Below are positions 26,393 to 34,603 of a stretch of DNA of 64,000 nt, piece after piece; positions within the stretch are counted from its first letter, which is position 1, and each line of letters opens with the position of its first letter. A model generated the notes under the pieces. That model searched no databases. It saw only the letters and a list, made by a program, of their open reading frames with translations, and was not told where the DNA came from. The position numbers were made by a program, and so were the translations under genes. Source of the DNA: Marinobacter salinus (GTDB lineage: Bacteria > Pseudomonadota > Gammaproteobacteria > Pseudomonadales > Oleiphilaceae); contig NZ_CP017715.1 in the NCBI RefSeq assembly GCF_001854125.1, positions 3,100,001-3,164,000 of the forward strand, in the 5' to 3' direction.

Positions 26393-27383
26393 GAAATGCG
26401 TCCTCGGGACTGCTGAACTGCCCCTGTAGTTTCTTCAAAGCCATTTTCTCAATTTGTCGTACCCGCTCTCTGCTAATGCCCAGATCGTCGGAAATGACCT
26501 GCAAGGTCTCAGGTTCTGGCAAGCCCAGACCGTAGCGACGGGACAGGATTTCCTGCTCCCGATCCGTGAGTTTGCCCAGCATGGCATTCAGCGTACGACT
26601 CCGGTCCCTATGGAACATCGGGTGATCAGGCGTCAGCTGTTCTCTTCCTTTCAGACTGTCACCCAGAGTCACTGAGCCGTCGTCTACCAGCGGGACGTCG
26701 GTGGATACTTCCCTGGCGGCCAGCGCTCGCAGTTCGCCAATGCGCGATGGCGAGGCCTCCATTTCACGGGCCAGCTCCGTCTGCGAGGGGGTACGGCCAA
26801 GGCTCTGATGCATCTTCAGGGAGACTTTGTGCAGTTGACGGATCTCGTCAACAACGTTCTCCGGCGTGTGCACCAGGCGCGTTCCCCGCTGCAGGCAGCG
26901 CTTGACCTCTTCACTGATCCACCAGTAAGCATAGGTGGAAAACCGGAAGCCCTTGCCCGGATCGAAACGTTCCACAGCCTTTATCAGGCCGACATTGGCG
27001 TCCTGAATCAGGTCCGACATCGGAATTCCATACTGGCTGTACCGGCGCGCGATATGCACCGCCAGGCGAAGATTGCTCTGGATCAGCTTACGGCGGCAGG
27101 CAGTGGCCAGGTGGAAAGCGCGGCGACAGCGAGTCGAAAAGGCACACGCGTCTCCCAGACTGCCAATGATCTCCCGAAAGGTCTGCGGCGTTTCGTCCGG
27201 CAGGGCCAGTTCGGCGCTGATGATCCGGTAACACAGTGTCAATTTGCGGGAGAGACGCTTCTCAGCCTCGTTACTTAGCAGTTCATACCGGGACGCATCC
27301 CTGAAGTACAGCCCAACCAGGGAATCCCTTTCTCCATCATTGGACGTGGTCGGAGACGGCCCCAGCCTCTCAGTTTTACCCAT
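26385..27383 (-). CDS. Group 2 sigma-70-family sigma factor, RpoS-related but divergent
   Basis: A primary-like sigma factor of about 332 residues (ATG at 27383). It has regions 1.2/2 (LIQSNLRLAVHIARRYSQYG, then LIQDANVGLIKAVERFDPGKGFRFSTYAYWWISEEVKRCL), a region 3 and region 4 helix-turn-helix (LGISRERVRQIEKMALKKL). Region 2.4, which reads the -10 element, differs from the RpoD/RpoS WWIRQ..ERA pattern: it reads WWISEEVKRCLQRGTRLVH. It is too diverged to call rpoS with confidence; a stress or stationary-phase sigma is likely. It sits next to the ectoine genes but is separated by the ask terminator. Confidence 0.85.
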   Translation of the reverse strand: MGKTERLGPSPTTSNDGERDSLVGLYFRDASRYELLSNEAEKRLSRKLTLCYRIISAELALPDETPQTFREIIGSLGDACAFSTRCRRAFHLATACRRKLIQSNLRLAVHIARRYSQYGIPMSDLIQDANVGLIKAVERFDPGKGFRFSTYAYWWISEEVKRCLQRGTRLVHTPENVVDEIRQLHKVSLKMHQSLGRTPSQTELAREMEASPSRIGELRALAAREVSTDVPLVDDGSVTLGDSLKGREQLTPDHPMFHRDRSRTLNAMLGKLTDREQEILSRRYGLGLPEPETLQVISDDLGISRERVRQIEKMALKKLQGQFSSPEDAFRA

Positions 27384-27473
27384 GGCTAAGGTACCGGTTG
27401 CAAATTTACAGAGGATACGTTTTCGGGGCAGTGATGGATTTGCGCGAAAGAGGGGGGAGCAAAACACTGGTTA

Positions 27474-27512
27474 TTACCCAAGGGCGGAGCGACCGGTTCC
27501 GCCTTTGGGTAA
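27474..27512 (-). terminator. Probable terminator of the ectA-ectB-ask operon
   Basis: TTACCCAAGGGCGGA (27474-27488) and TCCGCCTTTGGGTAA (27498-27512) form a 15-base stem with one G-T wobble and a nine-base loop, starting 13 bases beyond the ask stop. On the minus strand it is followed by TAACCAGTGTTTTGC, a poor but present T-rich tail. Confidence 0.6.
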
Positions 27513-27524
27513 TGGGGTAATTGC

Positions 27525-28976
27525 TTACTCTATCGAGGCGGCAACGATTGCGTACTCATGCTTGTGCGGCTCAATCAGCGCACCATGGAGCGTTGCAATA
27601 GCCTTTTCATAATGATCCTCATCCACGACAAACTGAATATCCACCTGCCGCATGCACTGGTGAATGGCAAGGACGCTGATTTCGTTATCCGACAGTGCCT
27701 TCACCGAACGGGCGAGGATGCCCGGCACCTTCATATCACTGCCGATGGCGGAGACCAGGGCCACCTTGCGGGTGCTGATTTCAGCATTAGGGAACGCTTC
27801 CTTGAGCTCCTTGACCACACGCTTGACGTGCTTGAGGGTGCTGCCAACGTAGTGGGTGATCGTATTGGCATTGGTGTCCTTGGACATGAAGCGCACCTTG
27901 AAGCGACTCAGCACATCCAGGATACGACGGTCAGAACCCGGCTCGCCCTGCATGTCCTGATCAAACACCTCAATAGCAAAAACGCCCTTGGCGCCAGCAA
28001 TGATTTCCACCTGCGGCGTTTCGCTGACGTAGTCACCTGTGATCAGCGTGCCCGTGTGCTCCGGCTCGAACGTGTTCATCACCCGCAACGGAATCTCGTT
28101 CTGGCGCATACCCTTGCCCGCACGGGGATGGATCGCCTCCATTCCAAGATTCGCCAGCTGGTCAGCAACGTCGTAGTTGGTACGCCCCAGCGGCACCACT
28201 TTGTCTGCACCGACGATATTGGGATCAGCGGAACTCAGGTGATATTCCTTGTGAATGATGGCTTCACGGGCCTGGGTGATGACCGCCACACGGCTAAACG
28301 TCATTTCGCTGTAACCCCGGTCGAAGGTCCGCATCAGACCTTCCTTGCACTGGGCATAGCCGGTAACGATCGGCAGCTCCCGGGTGAGATCAACGGCATC
28401 AAAGGCTTGTTTGAGTTTCTCATCGAGGGGCAACAGTTCGGAATCGCGCCAGCCAGTCAGATCGACAAACCGGGCATTGATTCCTTCTTGCTGAAGCTTC
28501 AGTGCGGTATTAAACGCGCTGTGGGCTTCGCCGATACCCGCCAGCATTTCCCGAACGGTCAGTAAGTGCTCCTCGAGCTGAAACTGGCCATAAGAACACA
28601 AGCGCTGGAGGTCAATCAGACAGCCGCGCACACCTTCAACGCGGTCGGTGATGAATTGATCCGCCTGCTGCTTGAGCATGGGATCTTCAAACAGTTCACC
28701 GTTAATGTCGGTGAGAAATTTCACCAGTTTGGTGAGATCATCGCCCCAGGCCCAGTCGGATTCGGCATCGGCAAACAGTGCATAAACCCCCGGCTCGCCC
28801 GTCTTCTTGTGTTCCAGCAGTTCATTCGTCACACCGGCATAGGCCGAAACCACGAATATGCGCTGGTAGAGGTCTGCCTTGGTGCGATTACCAATAATGA
28901 TGTTATCGCGGACAGCCTCGTAATTGCTCATGGAGGTACCGCCAATTTTCTCAACGGTATGTTGTTGGGTAGTCAT
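27525..28976 (-). CDS. ask: Aspartate kinase, ectoine-operon type (Ask_Ect)
   Basis: Phosphorylates aspartate, the first step toward aspartate semialdehyde and so the EctB substrate route. The 483-residue protein begins HTVEKIGGTSMSNYEAV, with the kinase N-terminal motif K-x-GGTSM and the sugar-phosphate FSRVAVITQAREAIIHKEYHLSSADP region, and has two C-terminal ACT-like regulatory segments (around VEIIAGAKGVFAIEV and ALVSAIGSDM). Ask_Ect enzymes typify ectoine clusters and are less sensitive to lysine/threonine feedback. It directly follows ectB with a 51-base gap, where ectC would normally be. Confidence 0.95.
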   Translation of the reverse strand: MTTQQHTVEKIGGTSMSNYEAVRDNIIIGNRTKADLYQRIFVVSAYAGVTNELLEHKKTGEPGVYALFADAESDWAWGDDLTKLVKFLTDINGELFEDPMLKQQADQFITDRVEGVRGCLIDLQRLCSYGQFQLEEHLLTVREMLAGIGEAHSAFNTALKLQQEGINARFVDLTGWRDSELLPLDEKLKQAFDAVDLTRELPIVTGYAQCKEGLMRTFDRGYSEMTFSRVAVITQAREAIIHKEYHLSSADPNIVGADKVVPLGRTNYDVADQLANLGMEAIHPRAGKGMRQNEIPLRVMNTFEPEHTGTLITGDYVSETPQVEIIAGAKGVFAIEVFDQDMQGEPGSDRRILDVLSRFKVRFMSKDTNANTITHYVGSTLKHVKRVVKELKEAFPNAEISTRKVALVSAIGSDMKVPGILARSVKALSDNEISVLAIHQCMRQVDIQFVVDEDHYEKAIATLHGALIEPHKHEYAIVAASIE

Positions 28977-29027
28977 AATTTTGCCTTCGCTATCCTGCGG
29001 AATAAATTTCCTGAGTTGCGGAGCGTC

Positions 29028-30296
29028 TCACGACGCCTCGCTGATCCCTTCCTGCATGATCTCATCAACGCTTTCCGCCAGCAGGGCAGCACCTTTCCTG
29101 AGATCATCCTCACTGGTGGTAAGCGGCATCAGACACTTGATAACCTCGTCGTTCGGACCACTGGTCTCGATAATCAGACCACGTTCAAACGCACGCTTGG
29201 TAATCGGATCAGTCAGATCGGCGTTCTTCGCCTCAATACCGCGCATCAGACCACGGCCTTTCATTTTGAACTCGCCGGGATACTTATCGCAAATTGATTG
29301 CAGGGCATCGCCAAGCACTTTGGTTTTGGCCTTCACTTCGTTGGCGAAGGCATCGTCTTTCCAGTAGGTTTCAACCGCCGTCCGAGCCGTGATGAACGCC
29401 ATATTATTACCACGGAAAGTACCGTTATGCTCGCCCGGGTCCCAAACATCCAGTTCTGGCTTGAACAGCACCAGAGCCATCGGCAGCCCGTAGCCACTAA
29501 GGGACTTGGACACCGTTACGATGTCAGGTTTGATGCCAGCGAATTCAAAGCTGAAGAATTCCCCGGTGCGCCCGTTGCCTGCCTGGATGTCATCCAGAAT
29601 CAGCAGGATATCGTGCTTCTTGCAGAGCTCGGAAAGACCTTTCAGCCACTCCGCACGACAGGCGTTCAAGCCACCCTCACCCTGAACCGCTTCTACGATA
29701 ACAGCGGCCGGCAGCTCAAAGCCGGAAGAGCCGTCGTTCAGCAATTTGTCCATAATCGCCAGGCTATCCACGTCGTCACCCAGGTAGCCGTCGTAGAACA
29801 TGAAGTCGACATTGCCCAGTGGTGTACCGACACCACCCCGGTGATGCTTGTTACCGGTGGCGGCTACAGCGCCCATGGTTACACCGTGGAACCCGTTGGT
29901 GAATGAAATGATGCCATTGCGGCCTTTCACCTTACGGGCCAGCTTCAGGGCCGCTTCCACGCAGTTGGTGCCCGTCGGGCCGGTAAACTGCATTTTATAG
30001 TCCAGGCCCCGCGGGTCGAGGATGTATTTCTTATACGACTCAATGAAGTCGTGCTTGGCCGTGGTAAACATGTCCAGGCCCTGGCTTACACCGTCTGCTT
30101 CAATGTATTCCAGCAGGGCTTTCTTGAGAATATCGTTGTTATGGCCGTAGTTCAGTGAACCGGCACCGGCCAGAAAGTCCAGGTATTCCTTGCCGTCTTC
30201 GGTGTACAGGTGCGCATTCTTGGCACGATTAAAAATCACCGGAAAAGCACGGCTGTATACACGTACTTCGGATTCAGTTGACTTGAAAATTTCCAT
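29028..30296 (-). CDS. ectB: Diaminobutyrate-2-oxoglutarate aminotransferase
   Basis: PLP enzyme converting aspartate semialdehyde and glutamate to 2,4-diaminobutyrate. ATG at 30296 gives 422 residues (typical EctB about 420), starting [20 protein letters not shown] as in EctB orthologues. Class III aminotransferase motifs are present: [33 protein letters not shown] and the Schiff-base Lys in [18 protein letters not shown]. The C-terminus [21 protein letters not shown] also matches. Confidence 0.96.
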   Translation of the reverse strand: MEIFKSTESEVRVYSRAFPVIFNRAKNAHLYTEDGKEYLDFLAGAGSLNYGHNNDILKKALLEYIEADGVSQGLDMFTTAKHDFIESYKKYILDPRGLDYKMQFTGPTGTNCVEAALKLARKVKGRNGIISFTNGFHGVTMGAVAATGNKHHRGGVGTPLGNVDFMFYDGYLGDDVDSLAIMDKLLNDGSSGFELPAAVIVEAVQGEGGLNACRAEWLKGLSELCKKHDILLILDDIQAGNGRTGEFFSFEFAGIKPDIVTVSKSLSGYGLPMALVLFKPELDVWDPGEHNGTFRGNNMAFITARTAVETYWKDDAFANEVKAKTKVLGDALQSICDKYPGEFKMKGRGLMRGIEAKNADLTDPITKRAFERGLIIETSGPNDEVIKCLMPLTTSEDDLRKGAALLAESVDEIMQEGISEAS

Positions 30297-30459
30297 TGTC
30301 TTGCCTCTTAGCATGTCAGGTTCGAGGTAGATGCGCGGGGACTTACCGGGTTATTTCGAATTCGGTCACAACAAGCCCGCCGTGCATTGGTTTAAGCGCC
30401 ATGGCGAACCTACCTCAGTAGTCCGCCGGCTAGCCCAAAACACAGTCTTATTAAGTCAG

Positions 30460-30474
30460 CGCCGACTTTCGGCG
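30460..30474 (-). terminator. Short hairpin in the ectA-ectB spacer
   Basis: CGCCGA (30460-30465) and TCGGCG (30469-30474) form a six-base perfect stem with a three-base loop just after the ectA stop. No T tract follows, so it may pause or process the message rather than end it. Confidence 0.3.
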
Positions 30475-30489
30475 GCGGTGACCGGGCTC

Positions 30490-31005
30490 TCAGACAGGCT
30501 TCGTGAAGGGACCGATGCGCAGCAGAAATTCGGAATCGTGCTGGCCGCCGAAGTGGGTCTCTTTCTCGAAGTGCTCGTGATAGGTGAGCTCGGCTCCCAT
30601 GTCACGCGCGAATGAACGGAACAGCGCCCATGAGGCCTCGTTGTCTGCTGTAATCGTCGTTTCCATGTGCATCACATCTTTACACGCGTCACGGCTAACG
30701 ATCTCTTTCAGCATCCGCTTGGCGAGGCCTTGCCCACGACCTTTCTCGTGAACCGCCACCTGCCATACAAACACGGTCTCGGGCTGTTGGGGAGGGATGT
30801 ATCCGGAGATAAAGCCGACCAGATCGCCTTCCTTCTCCGCGGCCACGCCGGTTTCGGCGAAGTGGCTGCACTGCAACAGGTTGCAGTAAATAGAGTTGGG
30901 GTCCAGCGGGGGGCATTCTGCGACCAGCTGGTGGAGCCTGAAGCCATCATCTTTCACGGGTGTGCGAAGTGTGATGGCGGTGGTATTCGATCCTTTCGAT
31001 GTCAT
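30490..31005 (-). CDS. ectA: L-2,4-diaminobutyrate N-acetyltransferase
   Basis: GNAT enzyme that acetylates diaminobutyrate to gamma-N-acetyl-diaminobutyrate. ATG at 31005 gives 171 residues (EctA is about 170-190). EctA-specific features are visible: ITLRTPVKDDGFRLHQLVAECPPLDPNSIYCNLL, the acetyl-CoA loop VAVHEKGRGQGLAKRML, and MHMETTITADNEASWALFRSFA. It is the first gene of the operon, behind a good sigma-70 promoter. The gap to ectB is 193 bases. Confidence 0.96.
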   Translation of the reverse strand: MTSKGSNTTAITLRTPVKDDGFRLHQLVAECPPLDPNSIYCNLLQCSHFAETGVAAEKEGDLVGFISGYIPPQQPETVFVWQVAVHEKGRGQGLAKRMLKEIVSRDACKDVMHMETTITADNEASWALFRSFARDMGAELTYHEHFEKETHFGGQHDSEFLLRIGPFTKPV

Positions 31006-31040
31006 AACGTGATCAATTTGCCTCAAAAAGTTAGTGCTGA

Positions 31041-31068
31041 ATTATATAGACCACAAAATATATTTCAA
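31041..31068 (-). promoter_or_regulatory. Sigma-70 promoter of ectA
   Basis: On the minus strand TTGAAA (31063-31068) and a perfect TATAAT (31041-31046) are 16 bases apart, about 35 bases before the ectA start. A strong vegetative-type promoter; no osmo-specific element or CosR/EctR regulator gene is seen nearby. Confidence 0.65.
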
Positions 31069-31154
31069 GTCAGGCCTACAGGACTCACACCAAAACCCTT
31101 CCACTCCTCTTTTCAGAATAGACCGGATTCACACTTTCGCCAGTGACAAATTCG

Positions 31155-32105
31155 TTACGAACCGGAAGGAAAAACAACCTGCTCCGGGTTCAGGGAAGTA
31201 CCGTTCAGGATGCGGCTGCGATAGGACACAGCAGCGTCCGAACCCGCTGGCCACAGCTCGTCAAATCGGGCCAGCCAGGCTGCCACATCAAAGCTGACAG
31301 GCAGCAGGGAAATGTGGACGCCGCGTTGTTCGAAAGCGACTACCGGCTCAGTGGCGGGAGCGGACAACCCTATGCGGGTGATCAGGCCGCGAGGATCTGC
31401 CTGCAGGTTACCCATACCGGCAGAGCCGTTGTTGGCCACCACACGAGCGCAGTTTTCAACCTCACCGGACCAGAGCACGGGAAGGCAGGTGTGGGTGCAG
31501 GCAATTACATCGGCCCCGGTGTCCCGCAGCCACCCGCACAGAGCTGATTCATTAGCGGCGCTAAAGGATTCATGGGCCAACCCCCAACCGGCAAGAGATT
31601 CCGGATCACCATGGAGAACAAGAACCTTTAGTCCTCCAAACATCAAGCATTGATACCGTGGCAAAAGCGCCAGCTTCTCTTGTATATCCGGGTGCTGTTC
31701 TGCCACACCCTGGAGTTTCTCCATGATGCGATTGGAGCGCTCTACCACGCCCTGGTCGACAAACTCAGGGTAGGCGCAACCACACCCGGCACCGGCACTG
31801 GCATTCGCCAGTTCGTATTCAACATTGCCAAGACTTGCGGTGTGGGCCAGCACCCGTTTATTGATATCCTGGAACAGCGTGTCATCGGCGTTAAACCAGT
31901 TGAAATCGCCATTGAAAACAAGCCTTACCCTACGGCCCTGGCGTTCCTCGGCAAGCGCCATCTGCTCAATAGCATCAAGAGCGAAGGGATTACCGTAGAG
32001 CCCGCCAACAATATAAAGCACATCTTCCGACACCTCGGTCGGCTCCCGACACAGCGACTCCGGCGCGTATCGATAAGCCAGGGGACAACTACGGCCTTCA
32101 CTCAT
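31155..32105 (-). CDS. Calcineurin-like metallophosphoesterase
   Basis: A 316-residue cytoplasmic protein with the metallophosphoesterase pattern: a YIVGGLYGNPFALDAI start (D/GxHGN variant: GLYGN), FNGDFNWFN in place of GDxxDRG, LHGDPE, THTCLPVLW and a NNGSAGM loop. Several of these motifs are unusual, for example the first metal motif lacks the usual D-x-H, so metal binding or activity may differ. It follows the sodium:solute symporter by nine bases, so translation is probably coupled. The GAGGTG before its ATG supports the start. Likely acts on a phosphorylated small molecule imported or made by the cluster; substrate unknown. Confidence 0.75.
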   Translation of the reverse strand: MSEGRSCPLAYRYAPESLCREPTEVSEDVLYIVGGLYGNPFALDAIEQMALAEERQGRRVRLVFNGDFNWFNADDTLFQDINKRVLAHTASLGNVEYELANASAGAGCGCAYPEFVDQGVVERSNRIMEKLQGVAEQHPDIQEKLALLPRYQCLMFGGLKVLVLHGDPESLAGWGLAHESFSAANESALCGWLRDTGADVIACTHTCLPVLWSGEVENCARVVANNGSAGMGNLQADPRGLITRIGLSAPATEPVVAFEQRGVHISLLPVSFDVAAWLARFDELWPAGSDAAVSYRSRILNGTSLNPEQVVFPSGS

Positions 32106-32114
32106 GGTGACACC

Positions 32115-33518
32115 TCACACTTCTCCAGCCGCCAGCGAACGCCCGGCCAAACGCCGGAAAGCCAGCGGCAGAAAAAAACCGCCGGTACAGATCAGGAAAC
32201 CATACGCGTTCACCCCGAGCAGCATGGCGTACTTGCCATCCCCGATCGCCCAGCCGTCCGGAATCAGACCCACCGCCAGCAACACCCCAAGGCCCAGTCC
32301 TGTCCAGAAACTGAGATGAAAACTCCAGGGCGACCATTTGGTAAAACCGTAGAACAGGAACACCGGCGCAAGCCCCATCACCATCGTGCCGGAAATTGTG
32401 GTGGCCTTGAGAATATCGGTACCGGCAAACATCGGGAGATTGCCCGCGAAAGCGAAGATAATCATCACCACAGCTCCGACACGGACACTGGGCAGCGTGT
32501 CCTTTGCCCGCTGAGCCAGGCGCGGCAGGTCCACCGCCAGCGACTTGGCCAGCGATGTAAAGGTGGAATCCAGCGTTGAACCTGCGGATGTCATCATCAC
32601 CACACTCATGAAAAACAAGGCTGCGAGCCCCAGGGACTGCCCGACCGCCGCTGGCGCATTGCCCATCGCATCAATACCATTGATCCGGGCATGCACGCCG
32701 ACCAGGCTGAAAATAAACACCGCCACAAAACCCAGCAAACCCGCAACCACAAAGCTTTTGAGCATGGTTTTTTCTTTATTTACAAAGCCCCGATCGGTTA
32801 GCACCGGGTCATGAAACGGATAACTGAACATCTGCAGCAGCGCCACCAGCAACAGATCAAAACCCGCATCCAGCCTGAATTCGCCGTTGCTCAGCAACAC
32901 GCTGGTGTCGTTCGCCGGGACAATGAGGAAAAGCACCGCGCCGACAAAGAACACGAAGACAAACGCCTGAATCACATCGGTGAAAATCGACGAACGCAAC
33001 CCGCCCTTGAGACTGTAGGCAAGCGTAAAAACGGTGAATAGCATGGCGGCGGCGTAGTACTCCCATTCGCCCGGCAGGCCAAAGTAACCGCCCACCACCG
33101 CAGTGTTACTCCACACCTCATTATAAAGCCGGATCAGAATCGCCGCCGCGAACGCCAGAGACGCCAGCCGGCCAAACCGCGAGGTCAGGAAATCCTGCAG
33201 ACTCCGGGCCCCGGTCTGGGTCCGGATCAGATAGATGATGTAACCGGCCACCGGAATTGACAGCCAGTAACTGGCATAGGCCAGCCCCCCGGTGACGCCA
33301 TAGGCGGCGCCCAGGTTAGCCGCGTTGGTCACCGACTTGGCAAAAATCCAGCTGATAAAAATACTCGCGGTCAGCGACCACTGACCCACCGGATTACCCT
33401 GATCATCGGCACCTTTGTAAAAGGAATTCGCGTTCTTGCTCCGAGGCGACAGTACATACATCACAATGCCGTAAACCACCAGAAACCCCCAGAACAGGGC
33501 ACCCTCAAACGTCGTCAT
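32115..33518 (-). CDS. Sodium:solute symporter (SSS family)
   Basis: A 467-residue inner-membrane transporter with 12-13 hydrophobic segments. It looks like the SSS (SLC5/PutP-like) family, including SLTASIFISWIFAKSVTNAANLGAAYG near residue 50 and GARSLQDFLTSRFGR, which carry the Na+ site-2-like helix breaks. Substrates of the family include sugars, amino acids, nucleosides and osmolytes; nothing in the sequence indicates which. It lies between the radical SAM gene (114-base gap) and the phosphoesterase in a single-direction cluster. Confidence 0.9.
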   Translation of the reverse strand: MTTFEGALFWGFLVVYGIVMYVLSPRSKNANSFYKGADDQGNPVGQWSLTASIFISWIFAKSVTNAANLGAAYGVTGGLAYASYWLSIPVAGYIIYLIRTQTGARSLQDFLTSRFGRLASLAFAAAILIRLYNEVWSNTAVVGGYFGLPGEWEYYAAAMLFTVFTLAYSLKGGLRSSIFTDVIQAFVFVFFVGAVLFLIVPANDTSVLLSNGEFRLDAGFDLLLVALLQMFSYPFHDPVLTDRGFVNKEKTMLKSFVVAGLLGFVAVFIFSLVGVHARINGIDAMGNAPAAVGQSLGLAALFFMSVVMMTSAGSTLDSTFTSLAKSLAVDLPRLAQRAKDTLPSVRVGAVVMIIFAFAGNLPMFAGTDILKATTISGTMVMGLAPVFLFYGFTKWSPWSFHLSFWTGLGLGVLLAVGLIPDGWAIGDGKYAMLLGVNAYGFLICTGGFFLPLAFRRLAGRSLAAGEV

Positions 33519-33632
33519 CGCATAAATCCACGTTGTTATTTACGAACAGCACGGTGAACCGCGCGGTCTGTGGGGTGGAAATTAATTCCCGCCCCGCAGG
33601 CCGCCAACTCCCAGCCAGCAGGCCTAACAAAC

Positions 33633-34603
33633 TCAACCGGGCGCCGAACAACTGGCCCCAAACCGGTAACAGGAAAAGCACCGGTGATGCCGCAACATAA
33701 TGCGCTCATCCATGCTTTCCGCCAGCGACCCACCCAAATCGTACTGCGGATCGTCATCCACCAAAGTACAGGCATAGACCCGAACCTGGTCTCCCTTCTT
33801 GACCAGCATCCGTGTATAGGTGCACATAAAGTGGGAACGTGCCTCCTCCGTAGGATACTTCTCCATACACGTTTCCGTGATCTCCGGGCTACCGTCTTCC
33901 GACCCCGGTGTGCCCAGGTCCGGAAACGCGGTGAACGCCAGATTCTCTGGAATGCTCCAGGCCCGGAAAATGTCGCGGAATGCCGCCTCGACGTCCGCGG
34001 GGCTTTCCTCGGGATCCGTCTGGCGGGCGATTGAAACCTTGAAACCCTGTTCGATCAGCCAGTGAACACCCTCCAGGGCCTGATCAAAACTGCCTTCCCC
34101 CGATCCTTGTCATGACGGGCGCGATCCGGAAAATCCAGGCTGACACGGAAGTGGATCGGGTAGGGATTTTCCAGCAAGGGCAGCACCTGCGCCCGGCGCT
34201 TGAGCAACGGCTCGGTGGCGTTGGTAAGTACGAAGCAGGGACGGTGCTGACTGGCATAATCGAGAATATTGACAAAATCCCGGATCACAAATGGCTCACC
34301 GCCGGTGAAGGAAAACTGTTCCACGCCCATGTCGATGGCTTCATGGATGAACGGCTTCACATCACTCAACTTCATTCCCGGAATCCGGCCATCGCCGGGA
34401 TGGGAGCCTTCAAGGCAGAATGGGCAGGCCAGGTTGCAGGCCGTGCCGGTGTGGATCCACAGCTCTTTCAGCCTGTTCGCATCAATGTATCCACGCGGGT
34501 CGCCGTTGCGGGTATGAGTCCAGCTGTCGAATGCCCTGGGTTCCAGGACCTCCACGGCCGGAATACGTTTTCTGCGGGCCGTCGGGGTTTCAATCTGGGA
34601 CAT
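33633..34603 (-). pseudogene. Radical SAM protein gene with C-terminal Cys cluster, one-base frameshift
   Basis: ATG at 34603, preceded by AGGAG, begins a radical SAM enzyme with CNLACPFC (CxxxCxxC, SAM-cluster ligands), GVEQFSFTGGEPFV and a TIM-barrel body. The first frame stops at 34055, but one extra base in the C5 run at 34097-34101 restores a continuous frame to 33633 (323 residues). The restored C-terminus holds many cysteines (CTYTRM, VYACTLVDDD, CFSCYRFGASCS), suggesting SPASM/Twitch-type auxiliary iron-sulfur clusters. No recognised substrate class; it does not look like ArsS or a known peptide-modifying SPASM enzyme to me. A 13-base overlap with the upstream TVP38-flavoenzyme gene argues for one operon. 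Confidence 0.8.

Noticed and set aside
27558-28565. 335-codon plus-strand frame
   Set aside because: Antisense to aspartate kinase; considered as a hidden ectC but shows no cupin-like motif.
31650-32579. Long plus-strand open frame (309 codons) antisense to the phosphoesterase and symporter genes
   Set aside because: It crosses two strongly supported minus-strand genes, has low-complexity His/Gln/Arg content and no domain. It is a GC-rich shadow.
33633-34603. ArsS-type arsenosugar radical SAM enzyme
   Set aside because: The characteristic ArsS N-terminal and CNQACRHCH pattern are absent and no arsM is nearby.
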